IMG/VR virus record: IMGVR_UViG_3300046411_000025
Span: 1 to 30,819 of that record
Length of the DNA: 30,819 nt
Direction: 5' to 3' (one strand)
Origin: a virus
Shown here piece by piece: positions 17,685 to 24,683 of the stretch. The translations under genes and the position numbers were made by a program. The first letter of the stretch is position 1; every line of letters begins with the position of its first letter. The notes under the pieces were generated by a model, which had not been told where the DNA came from, ran no database searches, and was given only the letters and a program-made list of their open reading frames with translations.

Positions 17685-20600
17685 ATGACTATTAACTTAT
17701 CAGACAATACGCCTCGCGTATCATATACTGTTGCACAAGGAGTTACCCAAACTTCTTTTACAGTTTCGTTTGAGTTTTTTGCTGAAGCGGATCTTAATGT
17801 ATATGTAGATGGAACGCTCAAAACCTTAACCACACATTACTCAGTAAGCGGTGGCAGCGGAGCAACAGGCTCAATTACAATGAGCGTTACTGGCGCATCA
17901 GGCGGCAGCACAGTTGTAATCACAAGAGACATAGCACTAGAGCGAACAACTGATTTTCCATCAGCGGGTGCGTTTCAGATTGCATCGCTTAACACGGAAC
18001 TTGACAAGATTACAGCGCAGTTTGCAGATCGCAAGGATGACGTTGACCGCTCACTTAGACTAAAAGACCAAGACGCAGCCGTATCTATGGAGCTTCCGCT
18101 CAAAGCAGCACGACTAGGTACAGTTCTTGGCTTCAACGCATCGACAGGTGTTCCAGAGGCAGGGCCAACTATTGCTGATGTTTCAAGCCTGTCTGCTATT
18201 ACTGCTGACATTGCATCTCTTGCAGATATAGAAGATGGCACCACTGCAACAGATGCTATATCAGGTGTTGCTGCGATTGCATCAAATGTTACTACGGTTG
18301 CAGGAATAGCAGGCAATGTGACAAGCGTTGCTGGTAATGCGAGTAACATCAACTCAGCAGTAAGCAATGCAAGTAACATCAATACGGTTGCTGGCAAAGC
18401 ATCTGAGATAACAAGTGTTGCCGCAAAAGCCAGCTTGATTACAAGCGACTTTGTTTCTGATCTAAATACCCTTGCTGTTACTGATGTAATTAATGACATC
18501 AATACCCTAGCAACAAGTGATATTGTTAGTGACTTAAACACCCTCGCCACCAGCGATATCGTAAGCGACCTCAACACCCTAGCAACATCTGACATCGTTA
18601 GCGATATCAATACCCTCGCTACAGCCGATATTGTTTCTGACTTAAATCAGCTTGCCACTTCTGACTTTGTGTCTGACCTCAACACAATGGCAACAACTAC
18701 TAATGTTAATAATCTTTCTAGCGTTGCTGGTAACGCATCTAACATTAACGCTGTAGCTGGCAACAATTCTAATATTACTGCTGCTGCTGGTAATGCTTCA
18801 AATATCAATGCCGCTGTTAGCAACGCATCTAATATAAATACTGTTGCTGGAGCTGTTAGCAACGTAAACACGGTTGCTGGCATTTCATCAAATGTATCAA
18901 CTGTTGCAGGCATATCTAGTGAGGTGACTGCGGTTGCAGGGGATGCAACTGACATTGGTACTGTTGCTACAAGTATATCTAATGTGAATACGGTAGCTGG
19001 AATTGCTGGTAATGTAACAACTGTTGCCAATGATGGCACTGATATTGGAACTGTAGCTGGTATTAGCGGTAACATTACAACTGTTGCTGGAATTGCAAGC
19101 AACGTAACAGCAGCAGCATCAAATTCTTCAAACATCAACACCGTTGCTGGGGCAATAACAAATGTTAATTCTGTTGGCGGTGCAATAGCGAATGTAAATA
19201 CGGTTTCTGCTAATCTTAGCAGTATTAATGACTTTGCAGATAAATACAGAATTGGTTCAAGCGATCCATCATCGAACAATGATGAAGGTGATCTGTTCTA
19301 CAACACCACATCAAATTCTCTAAAGGTATACACTGGTTCTGCTTGGGAAGCTGGTGTTACTGCTGGCTCTGGATTCCTTGCCTTAACTGGCGGGCAGCTT
19401 ACTGGCAACCTTACATTCTCTGGTAGCCAGACTGTTGATGGGCGTGATGTATCAGCAGATGGAACGAAGCTGGATGGCATCGAAGCGTCAGCCACGGCAG
19501 ACCAGACAGCCGCTGAAATCAGGACACTGGTAGAAAGTGCTAGTGACAGCAACGTCTTCACAGATGCAGACCACAGCAAGCTAAACGCTATCGAAGCGTC
19601 AGCTACTGCCGATCAAACGGCATCAGAAATTCGTACACTTGTTGAGAGTGCGTCCGACAGCAACGTCTTTACTGATGCTGATCACACAAAGTTGAACGGC
19701 ATCGAAGCTAGTGCGGATGTAACTGACGCCACAAATGTAGCTGCTGCTGGTGCGTTGATGACCAGCGGCGGCACGGTTACTGGTAACGTCAACTTTGGAG
19801 ATAGCGACAAGGTTATTTTGGGGGCTGATACAGATGCTGAGATTTTCCACAATGGTACGCACCTTGTAATTCGTGAGACTAACACTTCTGGTAATATGCT
19901 AGTGCGTGGTGACAGCATTTTTCTTGAAAGCAGTGACGGTTCAGAGCAATACGCAACACTCAATGCAAATGGTGCAGTCGTTCTAAAACACGACAACGCT
20001 ACTAAACTCTCCACCACCTCATCTGGCGTTTCTGTAACTGGCACAGTTGCGGCTACAGCCTTAACAGGTGATGGCTCTGGTTTAACAGGTGTCGAGGCAT
20101 TTCCATCTGGAACACGGATGCTGTTTCATCAGTCGGCTGCTCCGACTGGCTGGACAAAAGATACAAGCAGCCATAACAACAAGGCTATCCGTTGTGTCAC
20201 TGGCTCTGTTAGTTCGGGTGGATCAAACAGCTTTACGACTGCGTTTGGAAACCGGACTGTGAGTGTATCTGGTACTACTGGCAATACTAACGCAACCATT
20301 TCTGGTTCGGGAACAACAGGAAATACAAACGCTAGTATTTCTGGATCTGGACCTACTGGAAATACATCACTGTCTCTCGCACAGCTTCCTTCTCACAATC
20401 ACCCTGTCTCTGTCAGCGATACAGTCGGAAACGTGGGAGCGGGATCGTCTGGAGGTAACTCAATCGCTTCATACACCCAGATAGGCGGTTACATTGGTCA
20501 TACCTCTACAAGATTTCAGAGCCAGAAATCACAAAACCAAGGCTCTGGCAGTTCACACAACCACAGCTTCAGCTTTAGTGGCAGCAGCAATCACAATCAC

Positions 20601-20708
20601 AGCTTCAGCTTCAGTGGTAGCAGTAACCACAGCCACAGCTTTAGTGCTAGCGGTACTGCTGACATCAATGTTCAGTATTTTGATGTCATCATAGCTCAAA
20701 AGAATTAA
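17685..20708 (+). CDS. tail fibre protein, T7 gp17-type N-terminus, HxH-rich tip
   Basis: A 1007-residue receptor-binding fibre. Residues ~1-130 match the virion-attachment domain of T7 gp17 (VSYTVAQGVTQTSFTVSFEF, VVITRDIALERTTDFPSAG, LNTELDKITAQFADRKDDVD). Residues ~195-520 are short repeats: Asn/Val/Ala units around NINTVAGN and seven 12-residue units around DIVSDLNTLATS, probably a trimeric shaft. Residues 598-671 are two near-identical 37-residue repeats. From ~residue 808 (MLFHQSAAPTGW) the protein resembles phage tail-collar tips, ending with HNH (958-960), HNH (970-972) and HSH (982-984). In T4 gp37, HxH motifs hold iron ions in a needle; the same is likely here. Confidence 0.9.
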   Translation: MTINLSDNTPRVSYTVAQGVTQTSFTVSFEFFAEADLNVYVDGTLKTLTTHYSVSGGSGATGSITMSVTGASGGSTVVITRDIALERTTDFPSAGAFQIASLNTELDKITAQFADRKDDVDRSLRLKDQDAAVSMELPLKAARLGTVLGFNASTGVPEAGPTIADVSSLSAITADIASLADIEDGTTATDAISGVAAIASNVTTVAGIAGNVTSVAGNASNINSAVSNASNINTVAGKASEITSVAAKASLITSDFVSDLNTLAVTDVINDINTLATSDIVSDLNTLATSDIVSDLNTLATSDIVSDINTLATADIVSDLNQLATSDFVSDLNTMATTTNVNNLSSVAGNASNINAVAGNNSNITAAAGNASNINAAVSNASNINTVAGAVSNVNTVAGISSNVSTVAGISSEVTAVAGDATDIGTVATSISNVNTVAGIAGNVTTVANDGTDIGTVAGISGNITTVAGIASNVTAAASNSSNINTVAGAITNVNSVGGAIANVNTVSANLSSINDFADKYRIGSSDPSSNNDEGDLFYNTTSNSLKVYTGSAWEAGVTAGSGFLALTGGQLTGNLTFSGSQTVDGRDVSADGTKLDGIEASATADQTAAEIRTLVESASDSNVFTDADHSKLNAIEASATADQTASEIRTLVESASDSNVFTDADHTKLNGIEASADVTDATNVAAAGALMTSGGTVTGNVNFGDSDKVILGADTDAEIFHNGTHLVIRETNTSGNMLVRGDSIFLESSDGSEQYATLNANGAVVLKHDNATKLSTTSSGVSVTGTVAATALTGDGSGLTGVEAFPSGTRMLFHQSAAPTGWTKDTSSHNNKAIRCVTGSVSSGGSNSFTTAFGNRTVSVSGTTGNTNATISGSGTTGNTNASISGSGPTGNTSLSLAQLPSHNHPVSVSDTVGNVGAGSSGGNSIASYTQIGGYIGHTSTRFQSQKSQNQGSGSSHNHSFSFSGSSNHNHSFSFSGSSNHSHSFSASGTADINVQYFDVIIAQKN
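18447..18698 (+). repeat. seven 36-bp coding repeats (DIVSDLNTLATS units)
   Basis: Seven in-frame 36-nt units encode variations of DIVSDLNTLATS (fibre residues 255-338). Units 3 (18519-18554) and 4 (18555-18590) encode identical 12-mers yet differ in 8 of 12 codons. The repeat is thus conserved as protein but diversified as DNA. Confidence 0.9.
19476..19697 (+). repeat. two 111-bp coding repeats in the fibre
   Basis: Two 111-nt units (19476-19586 and 19587-19697) encode almost identical 37-residue blocks starting G/A-IEASATADQTA and ending FTDADH-S/T-KLN. A partial third unit (GIEASADVTDATN) follows. As in the shorter repeats upstream, the copies differ at many synonymous positions. Confidence 0.9.
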
Positions 20709-20717
20709 GGAAATCAC

Positions 20718-21041
20718 ATGGCAATATACACAATTATTCATGCAGACGGTTTCATATCAAAAGATGGCGTGGGTTACCGTGGTCTAACATTAAGCTGGCT
20801 TCCCGATGACATTCTTGCTGTGCAAGCAGCAGCAGATGGATCAGCCGACATTGAAAAAGGCGTCAGGTCCACACTAACAATCACAGCCAATGAAGATGTT
20901 GCGGATGTTACTGCTTTGAGCTGGTGGTCAAATGTCGATTCCACTTGGCAAGCTGGTTATGACGCTGAACAAGCAGAGATTGCAGCTTCAGATGCTTTAG
21001 AGAAAAAACTTGCAGAAGAGGCAGCAAAAAGTGGTGACTGA
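20718..21041 (+). CDS. hypothetical protein after tail fibre, 107 aa
   Basis: A 107-residue protein with a beta-type N-terminus (MAIYTIIHADGFISKDGVGYRGL) and a C-terminal acidic/Ala helix ending EKKLAEEAAKSGD, suggesting a short coiled coil. The RBS is AAGGAAA just before. Small proteins with a similar 'DGF-xxxDG-GY' opening occur after fibre genes in marine podophages; a fibre-assembly chaperone or accessory tail part is possible by position but unproven. The stop overlaps the next ATG by one base. Confidence 0.72.
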   Translation: MAIYTIIHADGFISKDGVGYRGLTLSWLPDDILAVQAAADGSADIEKGVRSTLTITANEDVADVTALSWWSNVDSTWQAGYDAEQAEIAASDALEKKLAEEAAKSGD

Positions 21042-21349
21042 TGAAAATTGAAGTCAAAAATAACTGTCCACTGAACAACTTTAAGCCATGTAAGCAAATG
21101 GATTGTGGTTGGTTTATTCAGATTGCAGGGACAGATCCTACCACTGGTGAAGATGTAAAAGACTGGGGTTGCGCTATGTCTTTTCTGCCATTGCTGTTGA
21201 TTGAAAACGCATCACAATCACGGCAAACAGGCGCAGCGGTTGAGAGCTTTCGTAATGAAATGGTCAAAGGTAATGAAGTCAGCCATCAGCTTTTAGAGTC
21301 AATGAAACGCCCACCAAGTTTGAGTGATCTGATTGAGATGAAACAATGA
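21041..21349 (+). CDS. Cys-containing conserved phage protein, 102 aa
   Basis: A 102-residue protein with four cysteines in its first half: NNCPLNNFKPCKQMDCGWF (C9, C17, C22) and DWGCAMSFLP (C44). Together with the phrase TGAAVESFRNEMV near residue 65, this is a pattern I associate with an uncharacterised protein encoded between fibre and lysis genes in many marine phage contigs. Four cysteines could bind a metal or Fe-S cluster (inference). It is coupled at both ends by overlaps (21041 and 21346-21349). Confidence 0.75.
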   Translation: MKIEVKNNCPLNNFKPCKQMDCGWFIQIAGTDPTTGEDVKDWGCAMSFLPLLLIENASQSRQTGAAVESFRNEMVKGNEVSHQLLESMKRPPSLSDLIEMKQ

Positions 21350-21516
21350 GCAAACCAACAGCAGCGTCAGTTCAAGCTCAGATCGACACCCATGAGGCTG
21401 TCTGCGCTGAACGCTGGACTGAAACCATTCAGCGGATCAAGCGTATCGAACATATTATGATCGGCACTGCTGCTACCACTATTCTGCTGTTACTTAACTT
21501 GGTTGTGAGCAGCTAA
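21346..21516 (+). CDS. small C-tail-anchored protein, XhlA-like, 56 aa
   Basis: A 56-residue protein beginning on the ATGA overlap with the preceding gene. Residues 1-35 are a polar helix (DTHEAVCAERWTETIQRIKR) and residues ~37-54 one transmembrane helix (IMIGTAATTILLLLNLVV). This layout, a short cytoplasmic coiled coil followed by a C-terminal membrane segment, is that of XhlA-type haemolysin/holin-accessory proteins, which act with holins in lysis. Its place three genes before the holin fits. A spanin or antiholin cannot be excluded. Confidence 0.72.
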   Translation: MSKPTAASVQAQIDTHEAVCAERWTETIQRIKRIEHIMIGTAATTILLLLNLVVSS

Positions 21517-21517
21517 T

Positions 21518-21712
21518 GTGGAAACGATTGTTGTATTTTCACTTTATGTATTCATTGGGATAAATGATGACAGGCGACAGGTTCCAGAAGTCATGCGCTT
21601 TAGAGATGTAAATGAATGTGTTTTTTTTGCTAAAAAACTGCACGCTCAAGGACAACAGATCACCGCTTATTGTTTGCCAGAGGCAGTAAGTAAGGGCATG
21701 AGGGTTTTCTGA
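21518..21712 (+). CDS. hypothetical protein, 64 aa
   Basis: A 64-residue protein with a hydrophobic N-terminus (METIVVFSLYVFIG) and a globular remainder (MRFRDVNECVFFAKKLHAQGQQITAYC) with two cysteines. The start is GTG at 21518, one base after the previous stop; the stop overlaps the next ATG. The opening METIVVFxL plus a later N-E-C-xFFA pattern resembles small proteins of unknown role in pelagic phages. It may be membrane-associated or exported, a weak inference from the N-terminus. Confidence 0.65.
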   Translation: METIVVFSLYVFIGINDDRRQVPEVMRFRDVNECVFFAKKLHAQGQQITAYCLPEAVSKGMRVF

Positions 21713-22407
21713 TGGACCCTATTTCTTGTATGGCCACTGCCTCCGCCGCTTTTGGCGTTTTGAAAAAAGGTTTTGCAGTTGGCCGTGATATCGAATCAAT
21801 GGCCTCTGACCTATCAAGGTGGATGGGTGCGCTGTCTGACCTTGATATGCTTGAGAAAGAAGCTAAGAACCCCCCTATATTTAAGAAGTTATTTAATGGC
21901 AAGTCTGTAGAACAGGAAGCCATTGAAGCGTTTGCGGCTAAAGAAAAAGCACAGCAACAGAGATATGAATTACAGCAATGGATCTCTATGACTCTTGGTC
22001 GCAAGAAGTGGGACGACCTTGTGAAAATGGAAGGGTCAATTCGCAAGCAACGCCAAGAAACTCTTTATAAACAAAGACAGCGGCGACAAAAGTTTGTAGA
22101 GATTGTTGCTTGGATGATGATGGCAGTAGTAGGTGCTGCATCTATTGGTTTATTTATTTTGTTTTTGAAAGGCCAAGCTGCAAACGCAGTAGGAGAAATG
22201 GTTACTTGTCGCAAGGTAAAGTGCGAGAAGTTGGACAACAAGCAAACTGTCTGTGTGTTCAAAGGTGCAAACAATACGATTGAAACGCAGTTTTTCAAGT
22301 ACATGGAGTTCATACCAAACGAGTATCAGTGCAAGTATGATCCTAAAGCCAAGAAAGAAATGACCATTCAAGAAACGTTAAAGGCTGTTAGGGAGAGTCA
22401 GAAATGA
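21712..22407 (+). CDS. conserved membrane-anchored phage protein, 231 aa
   Basis: A 231-residue protein opening MDPISCMATASAAFGVLKKGFAVGRDIESM, a pattern I recognise from uncharacterised proteins upstream of lysis genes in marine phages. Residues 40-125 are charged and helical (coiled coil likely); residues ~130-152 form one transmembrane helix (AWMMMAVVGAASIGLFILFL); a Cys-containing C-terminal part (VTCRKVKC...VCVF...YQCKYD) would be periplasmic, with possible disulphides. The single-pass topology is compatible with a structural or spanin-like role, but no family function is known. It overlaps the next gene by 4 nt. Confidence 0.72.
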   Translation: MDPISCMATASAAFGVLKKGFAVGRDIESMASDLSRWMGALSDLDMLEKEAKNPPIFKKLFNGKSVEQEAIEAFAAKEKAQQQRYELQQWISMTLGRKKWDDLVKMEGSIRKQRQETLYKQRQRRQKFVEIVAWMMMAVVGAASIGLFILFLKGQAANAVGEMVTCRKVKCEKLDNKQTVCVFKGANNTIETQFFKYMEFIPNEYQCKYDPKAKKEMTIQETLKAVRESQK

Positions 22408-22613
22408 CAGTAGAAGATATTGCAAGAAAGATGCTTGAGCTAAAGATACTGCCACGTTTTTGCATACTTGTTATGACTGGTGTTTACATACGGTGCATTG
22501 AGTGGGCATTGTCTCAGCCTGATCTTACAACACAGCAAGCTAGTCTTATCAGCGTTGTTACTGGTGCAATGACAGGCAGTCTGGCAGTCTGGCTTAGTTC
22601 GGAGAAGCATTAA
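22404..22613 (+). CDS. holin-like small membrane protein, 69 aa
   Basis: A 69-residue protein with two hydrophobic helices: ILPRFCILVMTGVYIRCIEW (~15-34) and ASLISVVTGAMTGSLAVWL (~46-64), joined by a short polar turn. Size, topology and the position directly before a second holin-type gene and the endolysin suggest a holin or antiholin; two adjacent small membrane proteins often form such a pair. It starts on ATGA overlap and ends on TAATG overlap, so translation of the whole lysis group is coupled. Confidence 0.65.
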   Translation: MTVEDIARKMLELKILPRFCILVMTGVYIRCIEWALSQPDLTTQQASLISVVTGAMTGSLAVWLSSEKH

Positions 22614-23002
22614 TGTTACAGGCTTTACTAGGTCCAATATCTTCACTAGCGGGTACTTGGCTTGAGGGCAAGGTTGAAACAAAGAAAGCTGAAGCTGCAT
22701 CGAAAGTCGCAAAGGCAAAGGCTGAAGCGACTATTATGGAGAAAAAGGCGACCGGCGAGATAGACTGGGATCTGACTATGGCTGACGCCAGCAAACATAG
22801 CTGGAAAGATGAGTGGCTTACAATTTTATTTTCTGTTCCATTGGTGCTAGCCTTTTGTGGTGAGTGGGGGCGTGAGATTGTAGCTCAAGGTTTTACTGCT
22901 TTGGATGCTATGCCTGATTACTACAGATATACATTAGGAATTATTGTGTCTGCTTCATTTGGAACTAGAGCAGCTACAAAATTCTTTGGAGGAAAGAAAT
23001 GA
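22613..23002 (+). CDS. holin, GTA_holin_3TM type
   Basis: A 129-residue protein of the 3TM holin type found in gene transfer agents and many alphaproteobacterial phages. It has an N-terminal segment (LLGPISSLAGTWLEGK), a Lys/Ala/Glu-rich linker, the family-like HSWKDEWLTILFSVPLVLAF (residues ~61-80) and YYRYTLGIIVSASFG (~103-117) near the end. Holins accumulate in the inner membrane and open at a set time to release the endolysin. The GGAG upstream gives a usable RBS; the stop overlaps the lysozyme start by 4 nt. The family bias supports an alphaproteobacterial host, weakly. Confidence 0.83.
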   Translation: MLQALLGPISSLAGTWLEGKVETKKAEAASKVAKAKAEATIMEKKATGEIDWDLTMADASKHSWKDEWLTILFSVPLVLAFCGEWGREIVAQGFTALDAMPDYYRYTLGIIVSASFGTRAATKFFGGKK

Positions 23003-23451
23003 ATATAGCAAAGCTGCGTGCTGATCTTGAGCTTGACGAGGGTATTAGCCATGTTGTGTATGTAGATCATCTTGGTTTGAAAACATGTGGCATAGGTCAT
23101 TTGTGCCTAGAAGGAGAACCTGAGTATGATATGGAAGTTGGCACAGCCATATCTGATGATCGTGTACAAATATTATTTGAGCGTGATCTTGATATGGTTC
23201 GCCTTGATTGCTTGAAACTGTATCCTAACTTTGATTCTTTACCTGAGGATGCCAAGCTGATTATTGCGAACATGATGTTTAATCTTGGTTTGCCTCGTCT
23301 TTCTGGTTTTAAGCTAATGAAGGCTGCTGTTGATGCTGGTGACTGGGAAGAGGCTGCGAACCAGATGGAATCCTCCAAGTGGTATCGTCAGGTTATTAAT
23401 CGGGCAGAGCGTTTGTGTAATCGGATGCGGTTATTGGCTGTCCCAACGTAA
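22999..23451 (+). CDS. endolysin, T4-lysozyme-like muramidase (GH24)
   Basis: A 150-residue glycoside hydrolase cleaving the MurNAc-GlcNAc bond of peptidoglycan. The T4 lysozyme triad is visible: E14 in LDEGISHVVY, D23 in VDHLG and T29 in LKTCGIGH. The C-terminal half has the typical IANMMFNLGLPRLSGFKLM and a final RAERLCNRMRLL. There is no signal peptide, so release depends on the holin just upstream. It ends the rightward late unit; a convergent gap follows immediately. Confidence 0.93.
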   Translation: MNIAKLRADLELDEGISHVVYVDHLGLKTCGIGHLCLEGEPEYDMEVGTAISDDRVQILFERDLDMVRLDCLKLYPNFDSLPEDAKLIIANMMFNLGLPRLSGFKLMKAAVDAGDWEEAANQMESSKWYRQVINRAERLCNRMRLLAVPT

Positions 23452-23453
23452 AA

Positions 23454-23481
23454 CGAGTGAGCATCGGGGGACACTCACTCG
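23454..23481 (-). terminator. terminator-like hairpin ending the leftward early unit
   Basis: A perfect 8-bp stem, CGAGTGAG (23454-23461) and CTCACTCG (23474-23481), with a 12-nt loop. Read leftwards the stem is followed by TTTT, read rightwards by CCGT, so it fits a Rho-independent terminator mainly for the leftward transcript, possibly slowing the late transcript as well. Confidence 0.68.
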
Positions 23482-23516
23482 CCGTGGGTTAGCGGAGAAC
23501 CAAAACCGCACCACGA
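23454..23516 (-). ncRNA. putative 3'UTR-derived sRNA with anti-RBS loop
   Basis: After the SSB-like stop, the leftward RNA can form a hairpin (23484-23514: outer GTGG/CCAC, inner GCGG/CCGC) whose loop reads TTTTGGTTCT, then the 23454-23481 terminator-like hairpin. With the two adjoining C residues, TTTTGGTTCTCC is exactly complementary to GGAGAACCAAAA, the start region of the DUF932 gene, and to 7-11 nt of six other early ribosome-binding sites. The arrangement (seed-bearing loop plus terminator, at the 3' end of the transcript it would target) is that of a bacterial 3'UTR sRNA. No known RNA family was recognised. Alternative: the match is a remnant of a lost gene start in the opposite direction. 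Confidence 0.42.
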
Positions 23517-23936
23517 TTAGAATGGTATATCATCATCCATTTCTTGTGTAGATGTTTCTTGTGGCTCTGGCTTTGATTCGTCATCCTTTGGCTTTGACTC
23601 GTCATCCTTTGGCTGCATTTCTGACACCTTGAGAGATAAATACTTACGTCCATCTTTCTCACCGCGCCATCCAGCAATACGCCAATCCTGATGTATGCCA
23701 TCAAGAGGGCCAGAGTAATCTGGCTTGTTGTCGTCATCTGTCTTGTCTTTGTTTTCAAACAGCACACCTACTTTCTGGTACACCTCAAGACGCTTTTCTC
23801 CTGTCTTGGTTTGAGCCGTGATAATAGCAACGTGACCATCCTCACCCATGATGTTTAGCTTGCCCTGCAAGATAAAGTTCTGTTCGGGCCAAGGCTTGCC
23901 AGCTATGCCGGAGTTAGTGTTGTCATATTCAGTCAT
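23517..23936 (-). CDS. single-strand DNA-binding-like protein, 139 aa
   Basis: A 139-residue protein, probably an OB-like ssDNA-binding protein. Central segments (IITAQTKTGEKRLEVYQKVG, WRIAGWRGEKDGRKYLSLKVSEM) are beta-rich with aromatic and basic residues; the C-terminus is acidic and ends MDDDIPF, the same type of tip as bacterial SSB, which docks partner proteins. A 21-nt direct repeat encodes PKDDESK twice in the linker. ATG 23936 was chosen over an upstream start because it follows AGAAGGGA at normal spacing. It is the last gene of the leftward unit, with ERF and exonuclease two and three genes upstream. Confidence 0.75.
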   Translation of the reverse strand: MTEYDNTNSGIAGKPWPEQNFILQGKLNIMGEDGHVAIITAQTKTGEKRLEVYQKVGVLFENKDKTDDDNKPDYSGPLDGIHQDWRIAGWRGEKDGRKYLSLKVSEMQPKDDESKPKDDESKPEPQETSTQEMDDDIPF

Positions 23937-24243
23937 TGATCTGTCCCTTCTGTAACTTGTATTGGCGTCCTCTGCGATTGATGATGTATCCATCAGCCCT
24001 AGCTAACTTGATGTAGGTTATGACTGTTTGAACAGATAGATTTAGATACTCCCCAATCTCTTCTACAGTTCTGTATCTACCCTTGATTGTGGTTAGAAAC
24101 TTTCGTGGATACTTATTCGATGTTTCAATCAACTTCTTTGGTTCTAGTGGTGGTGGGGAAGCCAGCATGACCAGCTTCTCCAGATTGTTGTTAATCCTTT
24201 TGAGTTCATCCTCAATGGTTTGTAGCTGTTTCACGTGGAACAT
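23929..24243 (-). CDS. small coiled-coil / winged-helix protein, 104 aa
   Basis: A 104-residue protein. Residues ~4-35 form an amphipathic helix (KQLQTIEDELKRINNNLEKL), likely a coiled coil; residues ~58-98 look like a helix-turn-helix with wing (RTVEEIGEYLNLSVQTVITY, then DGYIINRRGRQYKL). So a small dimeric DNA-binding protein is likely, of unknown target. It starts on TAATG overlap with the ERF stop (24241-24245) and overlaps the SSB-like start by 8 nt. Regulation of the recombination genes or help with ssDNA handling are both possible. Confidence 0.72.
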   Translation of the reverse strand: MFHVKQLQTIEDELKRINNNLEKLVMLASPPPLEPKKLIETSNKYPRKFLTTIKGRYRTVEEIGEYLNLSVQTVITYIKLARADGYIINRRGRQYKLQKGQIND

Positions 24244-24683
24244 TACCAATCCTTATCGTCTGATGAGTCAGTTGACTTGCCTTTTGTCACTTTGGGTGAA
24301 GGCATACTGGCAGAGTTGCCATCATCATCTTCTGACGGCAAACCAAAGACTGACTGCAAGCCATATCTTTTAGCGTAGGTAATACCACTGCCCATCTTTT
24401 GTGGATCAGTATTATCCTTGGTTAAAACAGGTGTTCTGCCCTCTACATATTCACCTGATTCATGCAACAGCATCGTTCTTACAAAGATAACATTGTCTTG
24501 GAAGTCAACAATCTGCGTGAATGTAAGGCCACACTTGCCAGCTTCTGCTCGTACAGTTTCAATAACCTCTTCAAGCGAGGCATACTTTGACTTGAAGAAT
24601 GGATTGTTTGCAGCTTTCTTTGCTGCTGCTCCTGTGTTGTGGAACTGTATCAAGGCTTTGCATATATTTTTGTACTCAGACAT
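24243..24683 (-). CDS. erf: ERF-family ssDNA-annealing recombinase
   Basis: A 146-residue ERF-type protein, the single-strand annealing recombinase class of phage P22. The conserved opening NPFFKSKYASLEEV (residues 27-40) and the core GSGITYAKRYGLQSVFGL (98-115), followed by the acidic SEDDDGN, are typical. It anneals complementary ssDNA made by the neighbouring exonuclease, supporting genome circularisation, concatemers and gene exchange. The acidic C-terminus (SSDDKDW) may contact SSB. The start carries the extended RBS GGAGAACCA; it overlaps the exonuclease gene by 8 nt. Confidence 0.93.
   Translation of the reverse strand: MSEYKNICKALIQFHNTGAAAKKAANNPFFKSKYASLEEVIETVRAEAGKCGLTFTQIVDFQDNVIFVRTMLLHESGEYVEGRTPVLTKDNTDPQKMGSGITYAKRYGLQSVFGLPSEDDDGNSASMPSPKVTKGKSTDSSDDKDW

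Noticed and set aside
17975-19579. Long leftward reading frames (211, 210 and 93 codons) opposite the tail fibre
   Set aside because: They mirror the Val/Ala/Thr/Asn repeat composition of the fibre gene, have no ribosome-binding sites and show no domain. Shadows of repeats.
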